64,000 bases of DNA, taken from the NCBI GenBank assembly GCA_030998225.1, contig JAPYXD010000755.1:992001-1056000 (forward strand), written 5' to 3'. This document shows, piece after piece, positions 46,938 through 57,556 of this stretch; within the stretch, counting starts at the first letter, position 1, and each line of letters starts with the position of its first letter. The DNA is from Diplolepis rosae. Its lineage: Eukaryota; Arthropoda; Insecta; Hymenoptera; Diplolepididae. The notes beneath the pieces were generated by a model. That model had not been told where the DNA came from. It made no database searches and saw only the letters and a list, made by a program, of their open reading frames with translations. The translations under genes and the position numbers were made by a program.

Positions 46938-47910
46938 GATTAAATGGCAAACCTTACTGATGACAACTGACAGCAGACGTCAAAAATTTCAGTTCAAATG
47001 AGCCCGATAGGGACATTCAAAATCATATCACCCCTATTGGGAAACCCTTTACATATCCATAAACGGTTAATTTACTTGAATAATAAACCGATATACAATA
47101 GTAATGAAAATAAAGTTGAACATCGCATTTCTCTCCCCTTTGTTGACAAATTATCACAGAATTTAGGTGAAATATTACATAAGTCAGGTATACAAACAGT
47201 TTATAAGATGAACAAATTAAATTCACAAATCATAAAAAGAGGCAAAGACATAATCCCAAAAGAAAACACTAGGGGCGTTGTTTACCAACTTAATTGTAAT
47301 GATTGTGATGCAGTTTATGTGGGCGAGACCAAGAAACGAATTAACAAACGAATCAAAGGACATGAAAATAATACTCGATTGGTCTCTGCCTCTAACTCTG
47401 TCATAACCGACCACAGAATTGATTCAGGCCATGATTTTGGGTGGAAGGATTATAAGATCTCAAACAGAGAATCACATTATTTCAAAAAATACATAGCAGA
47501 AATGATACATATCAAATCTAATAATAATTGCATTAATAAACAAAATGATACTAGTCGTTTGAATTCTATCAATGATAAAATCTTGAAATACATTTAAATT
47601 TCGATTCCTTGTTTTTATTTCATATTTACAAATATATCATTAACCCCACTTGATTTCTGACTGTTATTCCGTCTTCTCAGCTGTTTCTTAACTTGTAACC
47701 ACTCTTCAGGATATCATTTGTCTTTTGACTACATTATCAACACAAGTAATGAATTCTTGACTTCGTTCTTTTCACACATGAATATTTTTTACGACTAAAT
47801 CCATCTTGGATAGCTCATCGACTATTGCGACTTCACTATTGTAAGTTTTATTAATTTTCTTATATTAAACATTAATTTTTCTCTTAATTTCACATAATAA
47901 TTTTTAATAA

Positions 47911-48597
47911 ATGATCATTAGTATATTGAGTTCCTTTTTTTGGCTCCAAGTGACTGTTCTTCTACTTAATAAATTAATTGTACAATTATAGGAGACAAAA
48001 AAATAATAGTTGTAAATTTCAGGCACTAAATACAATTCTTTTAAGACACCATTAATATATTTGTAAGCAATACGAAAGGGTAGCCAAAATTAAAAGAAAA
48101 AAAACATCTCAATAGGATGCGTTACTTGAGAAAAGTAGTAAGTTTATGTAAAAGACTTAGTTTGGTTTATACATGTTTCAGTCTAAAATACATAAAATAT
48201 TATTTTTAAAATTTGGAAAATTGTAGAGAAGATAAAAACAGACGTAGATAAACAATTTTAGGTATTGATAGTGAAAAAAAGTTTCTTCGATAAATTTTGC
48301 TACAATTGAACTTGTTTTCTTTCTAAACCAAAAGTAGTCTATCTGCGACTGTTTTTATTTTCTCTATGATTTCCCAAATTTCGAAAACACAATTTTATGT
48401 ACCTCTCTCAGAGTATAATTCACGATTATAAACAGAAATTCCATCAAATAAAAATTGACAAAGTAATGGTATTTGTTCATGAGAAAAAGCGTTTCGTTTA
48501 TTCAAACCGACATTTATGCAATTCAATGATAAAAAATTGCTTTACCGCTAAGTACAACAACTTTTCTAGAGTAAAATGCACCCATATTGGTTAATAT
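47911..48597. other. No gene seen; AT-rich intron DNA
   Basis: AT-rich sequence after the PLE. The open frame at 48397-48594 has no recognisable domain. Confidence 0.45.
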
Positions 48598-49270
48598 TTA
48601 ATCGGCACGAGATGTGGAAATTCTGTCGGAAATGTTAGCAATTCTATTCACTAGCTTCGATAATAATTCTACAGCACAAGGTGGGATTTCTTCTAAAAGA
48701 ACTTTTGGAGTAACTTTGACATAAAAAGTACAATTTTTTTTATTCACGCACAATATTTTTAACATCACGTTCCGCATTTTTAGCTTAGTAAGGCTTCCTT
48801 TAAACTGGTACATTACTTCTTTCTCAAAAATATCCATCTCGATGATAGACGTACAGCCTAAGTCACTTAGATCACTCGACACAACATGTCGATATTCACT
48901 CTACATATTTACAGGATCGGCTTTGGTTTCTGCTGCTGGTTGTCCTTTGCAGATGATCTCTGCTTCTGTTATCGGTATTTCCCTTTTTTTCTTATATTTA
49001 AGTAATGCAAGGGTAACACACACTTCACAACACTGCTTTGCCATTCGAAAAGAGCTGACTTTTATCAACCGCGGTAACAGATAAAATTAGCAAATCTTGC
49101 TTTTCACTAGGGAGAGGATTGATAGAGAAATTGATCTTGGGAGTATCACATTCACTTTCATTTTGCAGTTCTGTCCTCTTCCATTGTATAAGATGATTTG
49201 AAAGCTGATTGGAATGTTTTCTATGTTGTGAATTCTTTGGATCGCAAGCGGAATCAATTCCGCGCATCAT
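48598..49270 (-). pseudogene. Possible decayed coding sequence, unidentified
   Basis: Two minus-strand frames, 49270-49025 and 48882-48598, lie head to tail, and the interval between them also reads with few stops (including CCEVCVTLALLKYKKKREIP). The second contains MYQFKGSLTKLKMRNVMLKI and KNCTFYVKVTPKVLLEEIPP, which look like real protein. I do not recognise the family. Sequence just upstream (49310-49500) has an inverted copy at 52620-52805, so a transposon remnant is the likeliest explanation. Confidence 0.25.
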
Positions 49271-49309
49271 CCTTTATATGTATTTTGGCTTCTTCTAAAA
49301 CAAATTTAC

Positions 49310-49500
49310 CAGGTCAGTGCACATTATTAGGAATTCTAAATTTCCTGTTCATAAACTATCACAGGTCGCAATTCTTAACGGATATGAATTTTGTTTTATA
49401 TAAAATAATCGGCAATTAATTTATAAGTGCGCTGCTTTTTCATTCTTTAATGTGTATTTGTGTGCAATAATATATGAATAAATATTGCAGTAAAATGAGC
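49310..49500 (-). repeat. Dispersed repeat, inverted partner of 52620-52805
   Basis: Shares AAGAATTGCGACCTGTG, CATGAACAGGAAATT-like and GAATTCCTAA words with 52720-52805 in opposite orientation, and a TTGCACACAAA word with 52650-52665. Both are diverged copies of an unnamed repeat. Confidence 0.55.
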
Positions 49501-50059
49501 ATTTTCAGTCAGAATGAGTGTATAAATAATTGGCTGGTAGATGGATATCGTTTTCATAAGAGAAGTCATTCTCAGATGACATAAGTGCCATTCATGTTCG
49601 CTCGGAAGTTTCTTCAATGAGATCATATGTGGAGCCAAACTGACCGAAATAAATCATCTCGTCCAACTAAAGCGAAAAAAAGAAAACGCATCAAATATCG
49701 AATTCAGCAATTCTACTTTATACGCCTTGATATGAAAAATACTGATACAATGATTCAGTGAAAATGCATGGCTTAAATCGATTTCCATGTTAAGTTAGCA
49801 TATTCAATGATTTGACTCTCATACACGGAACCTGAGTTTTGGATTACAAGGTTCGGTCTTCATTGGGTATGTTTGGTTCTGGGTTTTAGGTTGTCTTTGG
49901 GTTCTTTGGATTTCAAAGATAGGATAGGATAGGCCACTTCTAGTGGGAGCCGGAAGCTGAAAACGTCTCCATTCGATCCAGCACGGTCCATTTACAACTA
50001 GGAGACTTTGTATTTTAGTTTTTACCAGGTGTTCTTGATTTCAGAAGGGGTGAATTATA

Positions 50060-50953
50060 CTACTGTGGGCAAAAACTAAGGTGAATATTTTGTTATAAAA
50101 TGAAAAATCTTTATTTATTTATCCAAATCAATTTCATACCCTTCAAAGTAATCCCCTCCCGATATGATGCACTTATGCAAACTTGTTTTTTAATCGTCGA
50201 AACACTTGTTAAATTCGATTTCCGGAATTGTCTTCAAAGCCTTCTTCGATTCGGCTTGTATCTCTTCAATCGTGTCAAAACGGTGTCCTTGGAGTGGTCT
50301 TTTGAGTTTGGGGAATAGCCAGAAGTCACACGGAGTCAAATCAGGCGAATATGGTCGTTGTGGAACGATATGCGTTGATTTTTTGGCGAAATGGTCACGA
50401 AGAACGAGTGCAGTGTGAGACGGCGCATTATCGCGATGCAAAAAGCACGAGTTTTCTGCCCAAAATATATATTGAAACGTTGTTGAGTGATCCTCTTGAA
50501 ATTCCAATAGTGTCAGCAAGGTCTCTAATTGTCAATCGACGATTTTTGTGCACTAATTCTTTGATTTGATTGTTGTTCGTCAGTTGATGTTGATGGTCGT
50601 CTGGGGCGTTCCAAGTCTTTGTACCACTTATAAACATTTTTCTGCGACATGGTCAAATCACCGAAGGCCTTCTGCAAAATTCTGAACGTTTCCGCAACTG
50701 AAATTTCATTCCGCAAACAAAATTTAATGGCACTTCTTTGCTCAACAAATTGAGACATTGTAAAAATCGAAAAAATTAGTTTTAGTCGTTTAGAAAACAC
50801 AAGCGTAACTATGTAACAAATGATGACATTCACATGAAATTTGGCACAGATGTCAGTAACAGTAGGCTCAACATAAAAATAAAAGAGTTTGCCCGAATCG
50901 TTTAGCCCGCGAAGTTTAAATTAAAAATTCACCTTAGTTTTTGCCCACAGTAG
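50060..50953 (-). mobile_element. Internally deleted mariner, 894 bp
   Basis: Terminal inverted repeats CTACTGTGGGCAAAAACTAA... extend to GGTGAAT on both ends and are flanked by TA (50058-50059 and 50954-50955). The TIR may begin two bases further out, as the flanks are TATA-like. The interior encodes a mariner transposase on the minus strand with its middle missing. Confidence 0.9.
50190..50758 (-). pseudogene. Mariner transposase with deleted middle
   Basis: From 50758 the frame starts [20 protein letters not shown] and gives the first helix-turn-helix ([19 protein letters not shown]). A shifted frame follows with [20 protein letters not shown], the second helix-turn-helix. The sequence then jumps to FLHRDNAPSHTALVLRDHF (second catalytic Asp) and YSPDLTPCDFWLFPKLK (third Asp). 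The first catalytic Asp region is deleted, and two frame changes are present. It is inactive but shows all landmarks of a mariner D,D34D enzyme except the lost block. Confidence 0.88.
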
Positions 50954-50955
50954 TA

Positions 50956-52076
50956 TATGTTGGATTGATTAATATTTATTAATAATTATTAATTATAGCA
51001 ACTAAAGAAATTCCGAGTTAAAAACCTCCACTCATCAATTAATCGAAATTATGAAATTATTCTTGACGTTGAAAACATTGATTTAACATCACTATTGTAT
51101 CTATAAAATTAGAAAAAGAAGAAACTGACCCTATGCCAAAGAAATGAACAAAACTTTTATGAATATGGGTCAATACAATAATGGACATGTTATCAAACAT
51201 GTCACTTTGAAATTTAAAAATGGCATTTTCACTATAAAGCTAGAATATCTAACAGTTCTGACCATTTTCAGAACTAGTTAAATTTAATAATACTTCAAAT
51301 GTGATACTTAATATCACGAATATTTAAATTGTATTTTAATTAATTTTTGAAGATAAATTTATTCTCATTTTTCAAAAACATCTCAGAATAAATCTGAATG
51401 CGAAAATAAACAACTTTCAATTATTTTTTTTTAAATATTGTGTAAAATTACATATACAGATATTATAATATTTTATGTTTATGTAACGACTTACTTGCAA
51501 ATTCAGTGTTAAATGGATTGTCCGTGAAGCTTATATTCAAAATTCGTTTTCTTGAAAAATAAACGCCTTCGTCCACTTGTAAAAACATCATAAACGTCTC
51601 GAATTTTTTAACTAGGTACAGGACAATAGACTTCTTCAAGGAGGAAAAGAACCTCTCAGGATTGCTTATAGGAAAAAAATGTTCGGTCAGCAGAGCCACA
51701 TGTCCCGAGTCGGTTTTTAAAACAGTTCAGATCATTCTGTGAGAGACGCCGGTAATAAAGTCTTCACGGGAAGTTTTCATAAATGTCAACCCTGTTCGCG
51801 TTTTGACATTGAGAACCAATTTGGCATCCTTCTTGATTAATAAACATTTTTTGAAAAAAAATTCCGGTCAGTTCGTGTGCAAAATCTTTTATACTTCTTC
51901 ATTTTATCCGGTTTTTTATTCATAGTGAACTTCAATTCGTGATGCTGCATACTGGACTACTTCATTTTGAATTGCAAGCTATGAGATAAGTTTCTAATTT
52001 CTATGATAATTCTTTTTTTAATTATCTTCTATATTGTAATCCTTTACAGAAATTTTGAATTAATCTTTGAATTTAT
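50956..52076. other. No gene recognised
   Basis: AT-rich intron DNA with a repeat at 51122-51210. The frame at 51463-51699 on the minus strand has no known domain. Confidence 0.4.
51122..51210 (+). repeat. 89-bp direct repeat, copy 1
   Basis: Matches 52178-52266 with a single difference (CTGACCCTAT versus CTGACCGTAT). It contains the self-complementary stretch GACATGTTATCAAACATGTC. Confidence 0.9.
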
Positions 52077-52117
52077 GGCACTGAAGAGGGCCCCCATATG
52101 TGGCCGAAACGTTTGCC
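52077..52117 (+). ncRNA. Hammerhead-ribozyme-like motif
   Basis: Order: GGCA, CTGAAGA, an 18-base stem-loop (GGGCC...GGCC), GAAAC, GTT, TGCC. It has the same core, stem I pairing (GGCA with TGCC), stem II with a bulged G and minimal stem III as the motif at 24706-24746, differing by one loop base. This is the arrangement of minimal type I hammerheads reported from Penelope-like elements. The flanks of the two copies differ outside about 60 bases, so conservation is local. Function is inferred. Confidence 0.5.
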
Positions 52118-52177
52118 TTTCTTTCTTTTTTCGCATTTTTAAATGTAATAATTATTTTAATCAAAGAAAATAAGAAA

Positions 52178-52266
52178 AAACTGACCGTATGCCAAAGAAA
52201 TGAACAAAACTTTTATGAATATGGGTCAATACAATAATGGACATGTTATCAAACATGTCACTTTGA
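52178..52266 (+). repeat. 89-bp direct repeat, copy 2
   Basis: Partner of 51122-51210; both copies end at CACTTTGA and are followed by different sequence. Copy 2 lies about 60 bases after the hammerhead-like motif. Confidence 0.9.
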
Positions 52267-53854
52267 TATATAATTATAGTTTTTATATAATTTAAATATT
52301 TAATGATATAATGTAATTATATCTTGACGAATGTTAAAACAACATTTATTTGAGTATTATTTTGTATTATTTGTTATTATTAGTATCCAACAATTTTTCA
52401 AATTCTGCCAGTGAAAATTACTTTTCAGAAATTAAGATTTTTTATGGTTAAGAAACATAGTAAAGTAATTTTTATGAAATTTGTTGATAACAATAATACT
52501 CACCGCCCTGTCAAGTAATTTTGTTTATCATATATATACACACACTAATTTTGACTGATAATTAGTTCAAAAAAATTATTTATAAACAGAGGAAAAATAA
52601 TATTGTTCAAAACTCTAATTTTATTATATTATTTATTGATATATTGTATTATTGCACACAAAGACAAATATTCGAAGAAAGCAACGTCCTTATAAATTCA
52701 ATGCTGATCATGTTACTAAAAAAAAATTCAAATCTGCTAAGAATTGCGACCTGTGGTGAATCATGAACAGGAAATTCTGAATTCCTAACACTGTGCAGTC
52801 ATGCAGTTGTCTCACGATATCAAGCCCCTCTATCCAATCTTGTCGTCTGAAGTTCTTACTTTTGTAAATTCTTCTATGTCTTTGCTCAAGTTGACCATGA
52901 TATAGTAATTAGGTACAGATTGTGAGTTGTTATTGTGTGGTTGCAATCGCAGCAGACTATCACACAGTTGTAGCATTTGGAGGGTAGAGAAACAGAAGGG
53001 CCTACCCCACAGATTTTTCAAAATTTACTTTCACACATTTTTGATTCACTAATCAAACGCCGTTTCGAGGGTGTGACCAAAACAAATTATAAAAAAAAAA
53101 AAAACGAATTTTTCATTCGGTTTGTCTAGGTTTTAAGCTACTATATAAGTATGTGGTGACATTTAGCATAACTAGGTTGTGTCAAAGGATTTGGAGAAAC
53201 TGATCACAATCGATTATACGGATTTACATCATATATTGCAGGTGTTAACCCAAAAACAGAGCAAGGTAATTAAAAATTGTTTGGCTTCTTAATTTAGCGA
53301 TGAAATTTCGACAAATTTCGAACATGCTTTCATCGACTAAAGTCTCACGATCATTTTAGTACTTAATTTGACGATGTAGGTGAAAAATTGGCAGAGTATG
53401 CCACGGAAACGTGTTGATCGTCGCGAGATGCGACGTCAGGGCCTCGAGTATGTGACAGCAAAGAAAAAACGTGTACTTTAAAAAAATCTCCTATTGTCGA
53501 TATGAGTGAAAAAAGCTTAATCGGAAAGTTTTCAAGATTATATATCTTTGTGAAAAATCGTGTAAATGCAAAAATATCGAAACGGCTATTATTCCGAAAA
53601 TTCCCAAAAATTCTGATTAAACAAATTAATTTATCAAAAGATTTATTGTGTAATTGAAAAACTTGGGTCTGAAATCCAAAAATACATAAATCCTGAGATT
53701 GAAATTCAAAATTTTTAAAAATTGTACTGCTCACAATTCTAAAATAATAATAAATAATAATAATAATTATGATAAAAAATATAATATATATGATATATCA
53801 GAAAAATATGTAATACGAGTAACAGAAATTTTAATATAACAAAAAAATAACAAA
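52267..53854. other. No gene recognised; dispersed repeat at 52620-52805
   Basis: AT-rich intron DNA. The part 52620-52805 is the inverted partner of 49310-49500. Minus-strand frames at 52830-53021 and 53363-53734 show no known domain. Confidence 0.4.
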
Positions 53855-54095
53855 CGTACTTTTACATTTCTTTGAGTGGTTTTTTATTTTAAAAAGAGTG
53901 GGAATCCTGGGAATTAAGCTTGAGTGAAAGTTTCAGTCTTATCGTGTGAAATTTCACTTGTTTAAGGGTGGTATTTCAATCTAAAAATTTGATGAGATTC
54001 ACTTTGTTAGGAGTGAAATTTTCAATCAAGCTTAATTTGTAGGATTTTCACTCTTTTTACAATGAAAATCCACTCGAAGAAATGTAAAAAGTACG
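53855..54095. mobile_element. Hairpin MITE, 241 bp
   Basis: CGTACTTTTACATTTCTTTG at the left and the near-complement CGAAGAAATGTAAAAAGTACG at the right form the ends. Pairing continues inward through AAAAAGAGTG...CACTCTTTTT and AATTAAGCTTGA...TCAAGCTTAATT, so arms reach about 85 bases. No certain target duplication. Confidence 0.7.
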
Positions 54096-54756
54096 ATTTT
54101 TTTTCTTATCCTTTTGATGCAAGTGTCACCGAAGGAACTTCCCCCGGAGAAAGAACGATTTACGTCAAATGATTGAATTCATTCCAGTTGAGCATCATCA
54201 ATATTATGCAAATCATTTGTAACATTATTGCACATGAGATAATTAATGGACTCAAATGTTTAAAAATATTCACAATGCATTCATAGTGAATTCTTGTAGT
54301 TGAAAACAACTATTAAAAGTGCAAATTATTGATTACGCGTATCAAATGTAATATTTCTCGTAATATCTCAAAATACCAATGTTTTTCTTGCTTCCTAAGA
54401 AATATGGAAAAAACAGGGTTAGGCCCTTTTGTTCCCTAACCCTTCATTTGCCGTCTGTCCTCCAAAAATCAAACCATTATTTGTTTCAATGACGCATTTG
54501 TTGCTCGAGTCATTTCAGCATTGCTTCTGTTTTAAAGATACAATAGTTTGAATGTAGGGATGCTATGGAAATAGGTCTTGTCAGATGTTTAAATTCAGTT
54601 TCTCCGAATTTTTAAAGTGATAGTGATTTCGGGAATTCTTATTTGGACTTTGGGCTCAAGTTTTATAAACTCTTTGAGTGATGAGAAGTACAGTTTTGAA
54701 TATACCAAATTAGACATATACACACACACGAACAATAAATAGAAACCATTTGTTAC
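54096..54756. other. Donor-side intron sequence of NOMO
   Basis: No feature seen. It lies directly after the exon at 54757-55119 on the minus strand. Confidence 0.5.
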
Positions 54757-55119
54757 CGAAGGTTGGAGTCCTCTGATACGGAAATTTCCATTTTCATCAG
54801 TTGTTGCTTCTTCCACGAAAGTAGAACATTCCGATTGGCCCTGAGCTGTTACAAAAAGTCCCTCTTCAGGTTTTCCATTTAACGAAAAAACGCTTCCGTA
54901 AGCACTGAAAGAAACTCTATTTCCTAACAGTTTCACTTTGACTGTAAAACCTTCCTCCACATTTATTATTCTCGACGATGGATTAAACCTGTACTCCTTC
55001 ATCATTGGACGAAGATAATATTCTCTAGGAGGAAGTGACTCAAAAGTTACTCGACCGTCTTCATTTGTCATACTGTTTTTTCGATAGCTGTGACCTCCCG
55101 ATAGAGAAAGAAGAACTCC
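54757..55119 (-). CDS. NOMO: NOMO, penultimate coding exon
   Basis: This exon of 363 bases (121 codons, phase 0 at both ends) encodes the second part of a beta-sandwich repeat of the NOMO lumenal region and the following repeat. It starts after a GATAG acceptor with GVLLSLSGG, a hallmark of NOMO. It continues with GRVTFESLPPREYYLRPMMK, YGSVFSLNGKPEEGL, EATTDENGNFRIRGLQPS, and ends at a GTAACA donor. No stop or frameshift is present. The next exon in the protein is the last one at 17072-17782. The codons at both borders match the order seen in vertebrate NOMO. Confidence 0.93.
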
Positions 55120-55934
55120 CTATCAGACAAAACAGAATAATAAATAGAATTATTTTGAATAATTTATTGTAACAGTAATTAAGGTATATAACTTAATGAT
55201 TTCAAATTAGATGGTTAATCGAAAGACCCGGATTCGAATTCACAGCAAGTCGAGTGCGTCTCTTCTTCCACAGAAAGATTTTCAAATTTTTTTAATTTAA
55301 TTTAATACATAAATTTTACTCAAGTATTTTTTCTTGATTTAAAAAACTCAAATTTGAAATCAAGTGGGTCTTTTGCTCAATTTGAAATATTTTTATCATC
55401 AAAAAAATCTGAAGTTTTCAATTCTGGTCCGATTCTTTTATTTTTTCACGTCACTTTTCTTCTTTACAAACTCAAACGATTTTTCACAGCCCAAAGGCAC
55501 ATAGTACTATTACTCACGTAATAACAATAAATTTCATTGGCCGATTCTACATGGTGCAACTAAAAATTTAGTTGAAAAATCATGAATCGGATGTTCGATT
55601 TTACACAGACCAATTAGTCGTTATCCAGTAAAAAAATCAAATTTAAATGCGCTTTAAATTTAAATCTAGGCCCAAAAACAATAGCTAAGTTCTTTATCTA
55701 AATTTATATGACAGTAATTCGGATAATTAGACCATTTTTTAAAAAATTTGGAAACTATTTTTTGAAAAACTCAGGAATTCTAATCTTGTTAAGACTCCAA
55801 TTTGTGTACATATTATCTTTAAGAAAGTTTCTCATCTAAAATAAATTAATAAAGATTTCAAATTAATTAGTTGAGTTTGAAATTTTTGTCACTGCCTACA
55901 TTATCGGAGGATCATTAGTCGCGTATCACTGCGT
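55120..55934. other. NOMO intron, no element recognised
   Basis: AT-rich part of the 3.0-kb intron between the exons at 55119 and 58139. Nothing identifiable. Confidence 0.5.
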
Positions 55935-55938
55935 TTAA

Positions 55939-57552
55939 CCCTTTAAGGGCGAAAATGGCATAAACGATACACCGGTCATTGAGGCCGTCTAACTTATCCT
56001 ATTCGCGACTGAAAAAATTGAGGGATATATTTTTGAAGTTCGAGACGAGCCCTTTCCGATGGTAAATACAAAATTGATCTAAAAAATAATTAATTATAAA
56101 AAAATTCAGTTTAAGAAAAAAAGCACGATTCTTTCGATCTTTTTTTTTTTTTGAAAGCGAGTTTTGAAAGGTTTCCCGGTCTGTCAACGACCTGACCAAT
56201 TTTTAACCGGTGGAATAAATGTGTGAACTTTAAGAAAGTGTGGTTCAGAGATTAATTTTTCACTTTGGTCTTTACAAAATGACGCCCGAATTACAAAATT
56301 TTCACGAATACATTCAGGATTTTTTTTGTCAGAGAATATAAACAAACCGAGAAAATTACTAAGAGTAAGAAGTTCTTAGAATCACTCAAAGAATACGTCT
56401 GAATTTTTTCAAAACTTTACGAGCAACTTTTCAATTTTGAAAATAGCATAATTTTTGCAAAATCAAAAAATTGCTCAAAACACCCCGAAAAAATTTGTAT
56501 GTATTCTTTAACCAATTTTAAGAACTTTTTATTCCAGGTAATTTTCGCCATAAGTCTATTTCTTTCAAGAAAAAAATTCTCAAAGATAAAATTAGTATCC
56601 AATGTGAAAGTCCGCGTATCGACATATTTATCGATGTAAAGTCGTGAACAAAAACCTGAAAAAAAATCCTCGATCTCCAGTGCAATTCATGAATGAGAGA
56701 AAAAGCGAGGGAGATATAAACATACAGACGGATAGAATCTTCAAGTTCGATAGTGGTAACAGTGTCTTCATTTCTGCGAAGCTTTTCTCTCATGCCGGCT
56801 TCCCGGGTGAAAATGGTTTACGACTGCAGCAGGCCTGTATTCAATCATACGCCTGCAAGAGGCCTGTGGCATACTCGCAGATTGAATCAAAATATTACAT
56901 TTATATATAAATGTTCAATCTGCGGGTGTGCTGCCGGCCTCTTGCAGGCGTGTGATCATAAGCAGGCCTGCTACAGGCTTGTTGCAAATTTCTAAACGAG
57001 CTGCAGGCCTGCTGCAGTCGTAAACGATTTTCACCCAGGGTTGACTCTCGATATTCAATTTTTCTCAACATCGCCTCAATTCGATCAATCGAATATACTG
57101 CGGTACTTTCGAGGATATTTAGAATTTTTTTCTTGAATGCAATAGACTTATGGCGAAAATTACCTGGAATAAAAAGTTCTTAAAATTGGTTAAAGAATAC
57201 ATACAAATTTTTTCGGGGTGTTTTGAGCAATTTTTTGATTTTGCAAAAATTATGCTATTTTCAAATTTGAAAAGTTGCTCGTAACGTTTTGAAAAAATTC
57301 AGACGTTTTCTTCGAGTGATTCTAAGAACTTCTTATTCTTAGTAATTTCCTCGGTTTGTTTATATTTTCTGACAATAAAAATCCTGAATGTATTCGTGAA
57401 AATTTTGTAATTCGGGCGCCATTTTATAAAGACCAAAGTAAAAAATTAATTTTTGAACCACACCTTCTTAAAGTTCACACAGTCGCGAATAGGATAAGTT
57501 ACACGGCCTCAATGACCGGTGTATCATTTATGCCATTTTGGCCCTTAAAGGG
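55939..57552. mobile_element. piggyBac-like foldback element with TTAA borders
   Basis: The element starts CCCTTTAAGGGCGAAAATGG and ends with the near-complement, flanked by TTAA on both sides (55935-55938 and 57553-57556), the signature of piggyBac-type insertion. The inverted arms reach about 450 bases (right arm 57107-57552). The left arm has about 210 extra bases (about 56009-56219) absent from the right arm. No transposase is present, so it is non-autonomous. It lies in a NOMO intron and contains another foldback. Confidence 0.88.
56802..57040. mobile_element. 239-bp foldback nested in the piggyBac-like element
   Basis: Ends CCCGGGTGAAAATGGTTTAC and the near-complement GTAAACGATTTTCACCCAGGG. 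GCAGGCCTG-type words, themselves palindromic, occur many times along both arms. The centre is CAGATTGAATC...GTTCAATCTG. It is GC-richer than its host. Confidence 0.8.
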
Positions 57553-57556
57553 TTAA

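Larger units (their letters stand above)
45733..47049 (-). mobile_element. DUF4817-type Tc1/mariner element nested in the PLE
   Basis: Terminal inverted repeats AAGGGTTTCCCAATA at the left and the complement at the right, extended by (A/G)GGGTGATAT, are flanked by TA (45731-45732 and 47050-47051). Length is 1317 bp including a 558-bp MITE; without it the element is about 760 bp, so it is an internally deleted derivative. It sits in the coding region of the PLE. Confidence 0.9.
44156..47597 (+). pseudogene. PLE RT and GIY-YIG endonuclease, broken
   Basis: Recognisable parts in order: an N-terminal PLE region (FDDAWVSNLTNIVIPDF) at 44156-44545; FVTKADRGGSVVIMF at about 44650; YGLPKIHKANYPLRI at 44869; motif A as LISLEVSSLFTND, in which the catalytic Asp reads Glu; motif B as TTIGSPIFSILADIVM at about 45260; motif C as FFRYVDDILALVP at about 45355, with intact YVDD. 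After the inserted transposon the frame resumes with the linker and the GIY-YIG domain (CDAVYVGETKKRINKRIKGH) and ends at 47597. Several stops and shifts (near 44543, 44750, 44845 and 45175) make it non-functional. It is clearly older than the PLE at 33406-35136. Confidence 0.88.
44025..47910 (+). mobile_element. Penelope-like element 2, interrupted and decayed
   Basis: A plus-strand PLE whose RT and GIY-YIG endonuclease are split by the element at 45733-47049. About 95 bases at the left (44025-44120, containing TTTAATATGAGAAAATAATT and ACTTACAATAGTGAAG) recur as the reverse complement at 47830-47910, so the copy has inverted ends. Removing the inserted element restores continuity of the PLE frame across the TA target site. 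Confidence 0.85.
17783..54756 (-). other. 37-kb NOMO intron filled with mobile elements
   Basis: The donor is the GTAACA just below 54757 on the minus strand and the acceptor is the GCAG just above 17782. Both flanking exons are open and phase 0. In between I find no further NOMO-like exon, and the two exons join at a place that is continuous in the protein (LQPS then CIYAIRL). Nearly all of the intron is assigned to transposable elements and repeats described separately. Between 17783 and 19069 the sequence holds a short hairpin (18077-18169) and a motif of the 13192 tandem family; otherwise it is plain AT-rich DNA. Confidence 0.85.
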
